This document shows, in pieces, positions 57,076 through 64,000 of a stretch of DNA of 64,000 bases (the stretch's first letter is position 1; each line of letters opens with the position of its first letter). Below the pieces are notes generated by a model. That model worked only from the letters and a program-made list of their open reading frames with translations, searched no databases and was not told where the DNA came from. This stretch comes from SAR86 cluster bacterium SAR86B. GTDB taxonomy: Bacteria; Pseudomonadota; Gammaproteobacteria; Magnimaribacterales; D2472. The stretch covers positions 503,256 through 567,255 of the forward strand of contig CAJJCW010000001.1 in assembly GCA_905182885.1 (NCBI GenBank), written 5' to 3'. The translations under genes and the position numbers were made by a program.

Positions 57076-57744
57076 ATGAGCGAATCAAAGTACATAATTG
57101 CACCATCAATATTAGCTTCTAATTTTGCAACTCTTGGCGAAGAGGTTGTCTCTGTTTTAGAGGCTGGAGCTGACTGGATCCATTTTGATGTTATGGATAA
57201 TCATTACGTCCCTAATTTAACAATTGGGCCTATGGTTTGTAAGTCTTTAAGAGATTACGGAGTTAAGGAATTTATTGATGTTCATTTAATGGTTGATCCC
57301 GTTGATGATTTAGCTCAAAGCTTCATAAAAGCGGGAGCAGATCTTATTAGCTTTCATCCTGAAGCATCAAAGCATGTTCATAGGTCTATTCATGCAATTA
57401 AGGATCAAGGCTGTAAAGCTGGTCTTGTATTCAATCCAGCAACTCCGCTTCATATTCTTGAGAATGTTATTGAGGAATTAGATCTAATTCTAATAATGAG
57501 TGTTAATCCTGGATTTGGTGGACAATCCTTTATTCACAGCTCACTAGATAAGATTTCTCAAGTAAGAAAAATGATTGATGATTCTGGTAAAGATATTCGC
57601 CTAGAGGTTGATGGCGGAATTAATAATGAAACTATTAGCCTAGCTTCTGCTGCAGGCGCTGATACTTTCGTAGCTGGCTCCGCAATCTTTAATACGGATA
57701 ATTATGAGCAGACTATTACAACACTTCGTTCAAAGATCGTTTAA
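57076..57744 (+). CDS. rpe: Ribulose-phosphate 3-epimerase
   Basis: Interconverts ribulose 5-phosphate and xylulose 5-phosphate. The 222-residue TIM barrel has [14 protein letters not shown] (8-21), [20 protein letters not shown] near 33-52, [28 protein letters not shown] and [12 protein letters not shown]. Three bases separate it from murU and it overlaps the DUF192 gene by 41 nt. In Pseudomonas rpe is followed by gph and trpE; here a DUF192 gene takes the gph position. Confidence 0.97.
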   Translation: MSESKYIIAPSILASNFATLGEEVVSVLEAGADWIHFDVMDNHYVPNLTIGPMVCKSLRDYGVKEFIDVHLMVDPVDDLAQSFIKAGADLISFHPEASKHVHRSIHAIKDQGCKAGLVFNPATPLHILENVIEELDLILIMSVNPGFGGQSFIHSSLDKISQVRKMIDDSGKDIRLEVDGGINNETISLASAAGADTFVAGSAIFNTDNYEQTITTLRSKIV

Positions 57745-58150
57745 ATTTTTTCTATATATTCTATTTGTCTCAGGCGCTAATGCATCTGAAGTTATCCCTA
57801 TTGAAAAATATTTCTCTGAACTAGAGATTGCTAGCACCTATCAAGATAGAAGAAAGGGCCTGATGTTTAGAAAGGAATTGCCCGAGGATTTTGGGATGAT
57901 TTTTGTTTGGGACTCTAAGAAAATTCAATGCATGTGGATGAGAAATACATTCGTTCCGCTAAGCGTTGCCTATATAGATAATCTCGGTGAGATTATAGAT
58001 ATTTATGATATGGTGCCTTTATCCAAGACGTCAGTTTGCTCTAAGAAGCCTGTTTTATATGCCTTAGAGGTTAATCAAGGCTGGTTTAAGAAAAAAGGTA
58101 TTAATGTTGGTGATATTTTAACCATAGACAAAATTTTACAAAATGATTAA
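57704..58150 (+). CDS. DUF192 family exported protein
   Basis: A 148-residue DUF192 protein with an N-terminal signal peptide: basic residues (R3, R11, K14), a hydrophobic core [10 protein letters not shown] and a likely cleavage after ANA. The DUF192 core is [21 protein letters not shown] near 48-68, [17 protein letters not shown] and [12 protein letters not shown]. Function unknown. It starts within the rpe coding region (41-nt overlap) and overlaps trpE by 8 nt, so all three are likely co-transcribed. Confidence 0.88.
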   Translation: MSRLLQHFVQRSFKFFLYILFVSGANASEVIPIEKYFSELEIASTYQDRRKGLMFRKELPEDFGMIFVWDSKKIQCMWMRNTFVPLSVAYIDNLGEIIDIYDMVPLSKTSVCSKKPVLYALEVNQGWFKKKGINVGDILTIDKILQND

Positions 58151-59609
58151 TAAATTACAGTTTCAAGAATATGTAAATCAAGGATTTAATATCATTCCGC
58201 TTTCTAAAGCAATCTCTTTGGATAATGCCTCGCCTTTGACCATATATTCAAAAGTAGCCAATAAAACTAATACCTTTTTATTAGAGTCAGTTGAGGGTGG
58301 AGAGAAGTGGGCACAGTACTCAATTATTGGAATTGATTGTCTTGATTCAATAAAAGTTACCGGTGATGTTGTTGAAACTAAAATTAACTCTATTGTTTCA
58401 TCTTTTCAATCATCGGATCCTCTAAATGAAATCAGAAAGTTAACTAGCTTACATAAAGCTCCAGAGATAGAAAATTTGCCGAGGTTTTACGGAGGCTATG
58501 TTGGATTTTTTGCTTATGAGAGCGCTCAATATGCTGAAAAAAGAATTGCAGATCTTATTCATAAGGATTCAAAATTTGAAGAACATATGCCTGAAATATA
58601 CCTTGTCAAAGCAGAGAAACTTATCGTTTATGACAACATTAATAAGACAACTCAAATCATTCTAAATATAGATCCTTTAAAGACTAGTTACGAGAAGGCC
58701 CTTAGAGACATAGAGGATATTGGAACTATCTTAGCTAATGACACAACCATCCCAGAAATTGATTTTAAAGAACCTTCAGGCAATAAGATATTTAATTCTA
58801 ATTTTTCTAAAGAGGATTATCTTAAAGCCGTTGATCGAGTAAAAGATTATATTGAGGAGGGTGATGTAATGCAGGTTGTACTTGCTCAAGATTTTTTTCT
58901 GCCTTTCCAATCAAATCCCTTTGATTTATATAAAGCACTAAGAGATCTAAACCCATCTCCTTATATGTACTATCTTGATCTAGAAGAGTGTCAGGTTGTA
59001 GGAGCATCACCAGAGATATTGATTAGATTAGAGGAAGGTAAAGTAACTCTTAGACCTATAGCGGGAACCAGAAAAAGAGGTAAGGATGATAAAGAGGATT
59101 TAATTAATCAGGAAGATTTATTAAATGATCCCAAAGAAATTGCAGAACACTTGATGCTCATAGACCTTGGTAGAAATGATGTCGGTAGAGTCTCTCAAAT
59201 GGGCTCAGTTAAAGTTACCGACAAGATGATAATTGAAAAATATTCTCATGTAATGCACATCGTTTCTAATGTAGTTGGAGATTTATTAGAAGATTTAGAT
59301 TACGTAGATGCACTTAAGGCCACATTACCTGCAGGAACATTATCGGGAGCTCCTAAAATAAGAGCTATGCAAATTATTAACGAGCTTGAGCCTAGTTCCA
59401 GAGGGATTTATGGTGGCGCTATCGGATATATTTCATGGAATGGAGATATTGATACAGCCATAGCAATTCGAACAGCTGTTATAAAAGATAATGTCATTCA
59501 TGTTGGTGCTGGGGCTGGTATCGTTGCTGACTCTATTCCAGAAAATGAATGGCTTGAATGTAAGCAAAAAGCTAAAGTTTTCTTAGATGCTATGGAGATG
59601 ATTTCGTGA
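58143..59609 (+). CDS. trpE: Anthranilate synthase component I
   Basis: Uses chorismate and ammonia (or glutamine via TrpG) to make anthranilate. The 488-residue protein has the tryptophan feedback motif LLESVEGGEKWAQYS near 46-60, the DVMQVVLAQ region, GASPEILIRLEEGKVTLRPIAGTRKRG near 292-318, and LPAGTLSGAPKIRAMQII near 398-415. Length fits TrpE. It overlaps trpG by 4 nt and the DUF192 gene by 8 nt. I see no trp leader peptide because the upstream space is coding. Confidence 0.96.
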   Translation: MINKLQFQEYVNQGFNIIPLSKAISLDNASPLTIYSKVANKTNTFLLESVEGGEKWAQYSIIGIDCLDSIKVTGDVVETKINSIVSSFQSSDPLNEIRKLTSLHKAPEIENLPRFYGGYVGFFAYESAQYAEKRIADLIHKDSKFEEHMPEIYLVKAEKLIVYDNINKTTQIILNIDPLKTSYEKALRDIEDIGTILANDTTIPEIDFKEPSGNKIFNSNFSKEDYLKAVDRVKDYIEEGDVMQVVLAQDFFLPFQSNPFDLYKALRDLNPSPYMYYLDLEECQVVGASPEILIRLEEGKVTLRPIAGTRKRGKDDKEDLINQEDLLNDPKEIAEHLMLIDLGRNDVGRVSQMGSVKVTDKMIIEKYSHVMHIVSNVVGDLLEDLDYVDALKATLPAGTLSGAPKIRAMQIINELEPSSRGIYGGAIGYISWNGDIDTAIAIRTAVIKDNVIHVGAGAGIVADSIPENEWLECKQKAKVFLDAMEMIS

Positions 59610-60169
59610 TTCTAGTTCTAGATAATTATGATAGTTTTACATACAACTTAGTTCATTACATTGGTGATTCTGGTGAGGAAGTTCTAGTAGTTAGAAATGA
59701 TGAGATAACCATAGAGCAAATCCAAGATCTCAATCCTAAAAAAATAGTTATTTCACCAGGACCTTGTACTCCCAATGAGGCTGGAATCTCAATTGATTTA
59801 ATTAAATCGTCAACCGTTCCATTACTGGGAGTTTGTTTGGGCCATCAAGCAATTGGTGCAGCTTTTGGCGGTAACATCATAAAAGCTCCAGAAATATTTC
59901 ATGGGAAGCTTTCAAAAGTTAAGCATAACCAAGAAAATATTTTTAAAGGTATTGATAGTCCTTATTCTGTGGTGAGATACCATAGCCTTATTATAGAAAA
60001 AGATACTCTTCCTGAAGAGTTAGAAATTACGGGGGTACTAGAGGAAAACCCTGAGATAATTATGTCAATTAAACACAAGCAAAGACCAATATATGGCGTC
60101 CAATTCCATCCAGAATCTATAGAAACAAAATTTGGTATGGAGCTTATAAGAAACTTTTTAGCACTATGA
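59606..60169 (+). CDS. trpG: Anthranilate synthase component II (glutamine amidotransferase)
   Basis: Supplies ammonia to TrpE; in some bacteria also to PabB. The 187-residue class I amidotransferase opens LDNYDSFTYNLVHY (5-18), with SPGPCTPNEAG, the nucleophile cysteine in GVCLGHQAIG, and the HPES triad segment in YGVQFHPESIET. Overlaps trpE and trpD by 4 nt each. Confidence 0.96.
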   Translation: MILVLDNYDSFTYNLVHYIGDSGEEVLVVRNDEITIEQIQDLNPKKIVISPGPCTPNEAGISIDLIKSSTVPLLGVCLGHQAIGAAFGGNIIKAPEIFHGKLSKVKHNQENIFKGIDSPYSVVRYHSLIIEKDTLPEELEITGVLEENPEIIMSIKHKQRPIYGVQFHPESIETKFGMELIRNFLAL

Positions 60170-61176
60170 TTCATAATATTTTAGAGAAATTAAAAGATAA
60201 AAAAGATCTTCTTGCAGAGGAAATGGAAACCGCTGTTCAAAGCATTATGACCGGTGAGGTTAAGGATGCTGATATAGAGACGTTTCTTATCAGTTTAAAT
60301 GAGAAGGGCATTAAAGAGCCTGAAATAACTGCAGCAGCCTCAGTAATGAGAGATAAATCTCTTAAATTCGATATAGGTGATGGCACTCACATTGATACAT
60401 GCGGAACAGGTGGAACAGGGCTACATACATTCAATTGCTCAACAGCATCTTCTTTTGTAGCAGCAGCTGGCGGAGCTTCAATTACGAAACATGGCAATAA
60501 GGCAATCTCTAGTAAATCAGGAAGCGCAGATTTTTTAACAGCAGCTGGCGCTGATATTACCCATGACAGAGAGAAACTAATAAAAGTTTTTGAGCAAGTA
60601 GGATTTATATTTTTATTCGCACCCTTGCATCATGAATCTATGAAATATGTAATGCCTGCAAGACAACGCATTGGCAAAAAAACAATATTTAATCTTTTAG
60701 GACCTCATACAAATCCTTGTGGAGCAAGAAGACAGGTTATTGGAGTTTATGATAAAAAATTACTTAAAACCTTTTCAACAGTAGCAAAAAATCTTGATAT
60801 GGAGCATGTCTTGGTTGTTCACGGCGATGATGGCTTGGATGAGATTTCTATTACTGGACCAACTCAAATCTCAGAATTAAAGAATTATAAGATTCAGCAA
60901 TATACGATATCACCAGAAGACTTCGGCCTATCAAGCTCTCCATTTAATGAGATTATTGCTCAATCACCTGATGATAGTTTAAGGCTGGTTAGAGAGGCTT
61001 TTGCAGGAGAGCAATCAGCTGTTCAAGATATGATTGCACTTAATGCAGGAGCAGGCCTATATATAGCCAGAAAAGTTGATTCTATAGCTGACGGCGTTGA
61101 GTTAGCATTTACTTTAATGAATAACGGCAAAGCAGCAGATAAATTGGCTGCATATGTGAGGGTATCGAATCTCTAA
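60166..61176 (+). CDS. trpD: Anthranilate phosphoribosyltransferase
   Basis: Transfers phosphoribose from PRPP to anthranilate. The 336-residue protein has [21 protein letters not shown] near 77 (the PRPP-binding GTGG region), [17 protein letters not shown], and [34 protein letters not shown]. Overlaps trpG by 4 nt and trpC by 1 nt. It is not fused to trpG. Confidence 0.97.
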   Translation: [336 protein letters not shown]

Positions 61177-61925
61177 TGACTATTCTTGATGACATAGTAA
61201 AAAATACACGACAAAAGCTTATCCAAAAGAAAGCTGATGCTCCTCTTGAACAAATTAAATCTCAGCTTAAAGATCTCAAGCTCCCAAAGGGCAATTTTAA
61301 AGAGAATCTACTCAATAAAGACCAAGCAATAATTGCAGAGATTAAAAAAGCCTCACCAAGTGCTGGAATTATTTCTGAAGATTTTAACCCTGTTAAAAAA
61401 GCTAAAGAGTATGAAGATTTTGGCGCATCTGCATTATCTATTCTTACAGAAGAGGATTTCTTTCAAGGTAGTAATCAATTCTTGATCGAGGTTAAGGCTA
61501 TAACCAAACTCCCAATTATTAGAAAAGATTTTATGATTGATGAGTATCAATTCTACGAAGCAAAACTTATTGGAGCTGATTGTATTTTATTAATTGCTAG
61601 CGTTCTTTCTGATGAAGAAATAACCCAATTTGTAAATCTTGCAGAAACTTTAGAGCTAGATTATATAATCGAAGTTCACGACGAAGAGGAGTTAAGACGT
61701 GTAGAGCATTTTGAACAAGCAATGATCGGCGTGAATAACAGAAATCTCAAAACATTTGAGGTGGATCTTAATAATTCAATTAATCTAAAACAATTATTTA
61801 AAGGCGATAATCTTTTTATTGCTGAATCAGGTATTAAGAATCAAGATGATATTGATAGATTGAAAGAGCATGATATCCATGCATTTCTTATCGGTGAAAG
61901 CCTTATGAAGGGAGACTTTGCTTGA
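61176..61925 (+). CDS. trpC: Indole-3-glycerol phosphate synthase
   Basis: Closes the indole ring from CdRP. The 249-residue TIM barrel has IIAEIKKASPSAGIIS near 50-65, FGASALSILTEEDFFQGS, LPIIRKDFMIDEYQ near 110-123, GVNNRNLKTFEVD near 183-195, and IAESGIKN and FLIGESLM near the end. It is a separate gene with no fused TrpF, as in Pseudomonas. Its stop overlaps the helicase start as TTGA. Confidence 0.97.
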   Translation: MTILDDIVKNTRQKLIQKKADAPLEQIKSQLKDLKLPKGNFKENLLNKDQAIIAEIKKASPSAGIISEDFNPVKKAKEYEDFGASALSILTEEDFFQGSNQFLIEVKAITKLPIIRKDFMIDEYQFYEAKLIGADCILLIASVLSDEEITQFVNLAETLELDYIIEVHDEEELRRVEHFEQAMIGVNNRNLKTFEVDLNNSINLKQLFKGDNLFIAESGIKNQDDIDRLKEHDIHAFLIGESLMKGDFA

Positions 61926-63091
61926 AATTAAGGGATTGGCAGGAAAAAGCATTCCCGTTATGGTGGGCGGAAAAGAGAGGTATCGTGAAAGTTGTTACAG
62001 GGGGAGGCAAAACAATCTTTGCTATTCACTGCTTAACAAAATATCTCGAAGAGGAAAGATCAAAATCTATACTCATAGTTGTTCCGTCTATTGCCTTACT
62101 AGATCAATGGTACGAAGTCATGTCTCAGACATTTGATAGCAAAGATATAACTATCAATGGAGGAGGAGAGCAGCCTGAGGATATTACTAAAATTTGTATT
62201 ACCACTGTAGATTCAGTAAAAAATATTATTAATAAAGTTGATGCAGAAAATACTCTTCTTGTTGTGGATGAGTGTCACAAAATTGGAACTGAGAAAAGAG
62301 GTGAAATGCTAACAAATAATTGGCATGCCACCTTGGGATTATCTGCCACTCCTGAGAGAGACTACGATGATAATTTTTACATTATTATCAAAAGGATTCT
62401 CGGAGATATTATTTTTGACTATGACTATATTGATGCAAGAGAAGATGAGGTAATTGTTAATTTCAAGCTTCTATACGGTTATGCAGCGATGCTACCTGAA
62501 GAAGAAGACAAGTATACAAAATTTACTAAAAATATTCAGAGACGTGCGGCAACTATAGGCGGTAGCAATATGAATGATTACCCGCTAAAAATGCTTATTT
62601 TTAATAGAGCAAGGCTTGTTAAAAACTCTAAAAATAGAATTCCTTATGGAGTTGAGTTATTACTAAAACATAAAAGAGAGAGCTGGATAGTTTTTACTGA
62701 AAATAAAAAACAAGCTAAAGAATTTAATAAAATTATAAATAAAAAAGGATTTAAATCTGGGATCTACAATACAGATCTTAACGATGAGGAAAGATTACAC
62801 AATCTAACTGCCTTTAAAAATAGAGAATTAAATGTCTTGGTAAGTTGCACTGCTCTTGATGAGGGATTTGATATGCCTGAAGCTGATGGAGCCATGATAC
62901 TCAGTGCATCCTCATCAAAAAGACAAAGAATCCAAAGGATGGGTAGGGTGTTAAGAATCACTGCCAATAAAGAGAATGCTTTAATAGTTACGGTTTATTC
63001 CTCTAAAACAGAATTTACTAAACTTAGAGAGGAATCTAATCGTTATAAGCTAGAGGGAGTTCCTGTTAAGTGGCAGCAAATGAGAAGCTAG
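61922..63091 (+). CDS. Superfamily 2 DEAD/DEAH-box helicase (SSL2/XPB-like)
   Basis: A 389-residue SF2 helicase-like ATPase. Motif I is VVTGGGKT (24-31), motif II DECH (116-119), motif III SAT (141-143), and motif VI is QRMGRVLR (338-345); an RecA-like C-terminal domain includes WIVFTENKKQA and GFDMPEADGAMIL. No extra nuclease, HRDC or C-terminal domain is present, so it is a bare helicase core. The TTG start overlaps the trpC stop by 4 nt, which ties it to the trp operon. The role is unknown. It ends 1 nt before the convergent coq7. Confidence 0.88.
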   Translation: MKLRDWQEKAFPLWWAEKRGIVKVVTGGGKTIFAIHCLTKYLEEERSKSILIVVPSIALLDQWYEVMSQTFDSKDITINGGGEQPEDITKICITTVDSVKNIINKVDAENTLLVVDECHKIGTEKRGEMLTNNWHATLGLSATPERDYDDNFYIIIKRILGDIIFDYDYIDAREDEVIVNFKLLYGYAAMLPEEEDKYTKFTKNIQRRAATIGGSNMNDYPLKMLIFNRARLVKNSKNRIPYGVELLLKHKRESWIVFTENKKQAKEFNKIINKKGFKSGIYNTDLNDEERLHNLTAFKNRELNVLVSCTALDEGFDMPEADGAMILSASSSKRQRIQRMGRVLRITANKENALIVTVYSSKTEFTKLREESNRYKLEGVPVKWQQMRS

Positions 63092-63092
63092 C

Positions 63093-63728
63093 TTAAAGAT
63101 ATGCGCTAGTTGAAGTCATGACTTTAGCAGTTAAAGACATAATTTTCTTTGCTGGGCTTTGAAGGCTTTCAGCACCATTATCAGAAGCTTGTTGAGCATG
63201 AATATCTCTCATCCTCTCTCATCGTTTTTAGAATTTCTATTGTTTCCAAATCTTTACTCGATATTTTTTCTAAATGCTTATCTATATGTGCCACAACTTG
63301 TTTTTCAGTTTCCTCAACAAATCCAAGGCTAGTTTTCTCTCCAAGATTTCCAAATATAGCTCCAATAGCAAAAGATCCGGCATACCAGACAGGATTGAAA
63401 TTGATCCTTCTTCCATCTAGTTCATCTAAGTCTTTTTTTACACCAAACTAAATGATCAGTTTCTTCTTCTCCCGCCTCAATAAGATGTTTTTTTATTTCA
63501 GGATCTTTGCATACCAATGCCTGGCCTCTATAAAGAGCTTGAGCTGCTACTTCACCAGCAAGTTAACTCTCATCATCTGAATAGAAAGATTTTTTTCTTT
63601 TTGGTAATTCTTCTGTATTTTTTTCTCACTGACTCAGGAGGATATCTCTATCTGTACCAGTTTTTTTATTTGATAGAGTCTTTAGATGCAATATCACATT
63701 CGTTAACTATATTATCTATAAAACTCAT
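63093..63728 (-). pseudogene. coq7: Demethoxyubiquinone hydroxylase Coq7, several frameshifts
   Basis: Di-iron hydroxylase of ubiquinone synthesis. Pieces in different frames spell the family in order: MSFIDNIVNECDIA, MRVN followed by [81 protein letters not shown] and KIMSLTAKVMTSTSAYL, ending at a TAA at 63093. At least four or five indels are needed, some in A or T runs (for example the AAAAAAA near 63436). The overall span is 636 nt, right for about 212 residues. I suspect sequence errors, not decay. Start overlaps purD stop as ATGA. Confidence 0.88.
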
Positions 63729-64000
63729 TTAATTCCTTTAAAACCTATATCCTTTCTATGAAAAGCACCATCAAAAGATACCATATTTACTAGTTATAAG
63801 CTTTAGTTTGAGCTTCTTTTCAAGTCATCTCCAAGAGCAGTTGCGCAAAAAACTCTTCCCCCAGAGGTAAGAATCTTTCCATCTACTAATTTAGTTCCAG
63901 CATGAAATAGCTTCACATCATCGCTATATTGCTAGGTAGAGCAGACCTCTTTATTTGTTGCATAGTTCTCTGGATATCCTTCTGAAGCAATAACTACCCC
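63725..64000 (-). pseudogene. purD: Phosphoribosylamine-glycine ligase PurD, 3' end, frameshifted, runs off window
   Basis: The C-terminal end of GAR synthetase. From the window edge inward, on the minus strand: GVVIASEGYPENYATNKEV, then after an in-frame TAG, DDVKLFHAGTKLVDGKILTSGGRVFCATALGDDLK and, in yet another frame, VSFDGAFHRKDIG to a TGA at 63725. These match the ASEGYP, FHAGT, TSGGRV and RDIG landmarks of PurD in order. Two or more indels are needed. The body of the gene lies beyond the window. The stop overlaps coq7's start. Confidence 0.85.

Overview
The window is a contiguous, gene-dense, low-GC (AT-rich) piece of a gammaproteobacterial chromosome with short spacers and many 4-8 nt gene overlaps. 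Small genome architecture, very AT-rich code, an rRNA spacer without tRNAs and Pseudomonas-like gene neighbourhoods (rppH/TauE/lgt/thyA; lptD-surA-pdxA-rsmA-apaH; amgK-murU; trpEGDC; rph-pyrE) suggest a streamlined marine gammaproteobacterium, possibly SAR86-like. The clade is an inference, not something the sequence proves. I see no CRISPR array, transposase, integrase, prophage or toxin-antitoxin island.

Layout. 1-4222: 3' half of 16S, 23S and 5S rRNA with a strong terminator. 4243-20315: housekeeping and metabolic genes (coaE, yacG, thyA, lgt, a TauE/SafE exporter, rppH, a HAD phosphatase, dadA, a Fur-boxed FTR1 iron permease, rmuC, a type Ic aminotransferase, hspQ, a shikimate-kinase-like gene, pip, malonyl-CoA decarboxylase, an SDR, yajQ, a serine beta-lactamase-like hydrolase). 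20351-22888: tRNA-Phe, yggX, mutY, gpmA, rhodanese. 22885-26507: the nitrogen-control block glnA-ntrB-ntrC, with a glutamine synthetase of the GSII type behind a textbook sigma54 promoter and three NtrC dyads. 26510-30281: yqiA, yqiB, a GNAT/FemAB-like protein, ubiA, ubiC and, divergently, rubredoxin. 30281-38850: dicarboxylate/amino-acid symporter, membrane pyrophosphatase, yicC-gmk-rpoZ-spoT-ridA. 38843-43442: pyrB, ribE, pyrE, rph, yqeY, rpsU, tsaD. 43439-53113: folB, folK, an APH-like kinase, a FolM-type pteridine reductase, cca, apaH, rsmA, pdxA, surA, lptD. 53166-57744: an isomerase plus two SDRs inserted before amgK-murU-rpe. 57704-63091: a DUF192 protein, trpE-G-D-C and an SF2 helicase translationally coupled to trpC. 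63093-64000: coq7 and the 3' end of purD, both riddled with frameshifts.

Working together. The glnA-ntrBC block is a self-contained nitrogen regulon: NtrB/NtrC act on the sigma54 promoter of the upstream glnA. Folate genes (thyA, folB, folK, FolM-like), pyrimidine genes (pyrB, pyrE) and the stringent-response block (gmk-rpoZ-spoT) are close together. The outer-membrane set (lptD, surA) and peptidoglycan recycling (amgK, murU) lie nearly back to back.

A notable oddity is sequence integrity: mutY, rph, surA, lptD and murU each need exactly one extra base removed to give a full-length protein, and coq7/purD at the right edge have many indels and a stop. Essentiality of lptD in this group and the homopolymer contexts of some sites make sequencing or assembly error the leading explanation. 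I did not find a convincing wholly new system; the best biological signals are the GSII-sigma54-NtrC arrangement and the trpC-coupled helicase.
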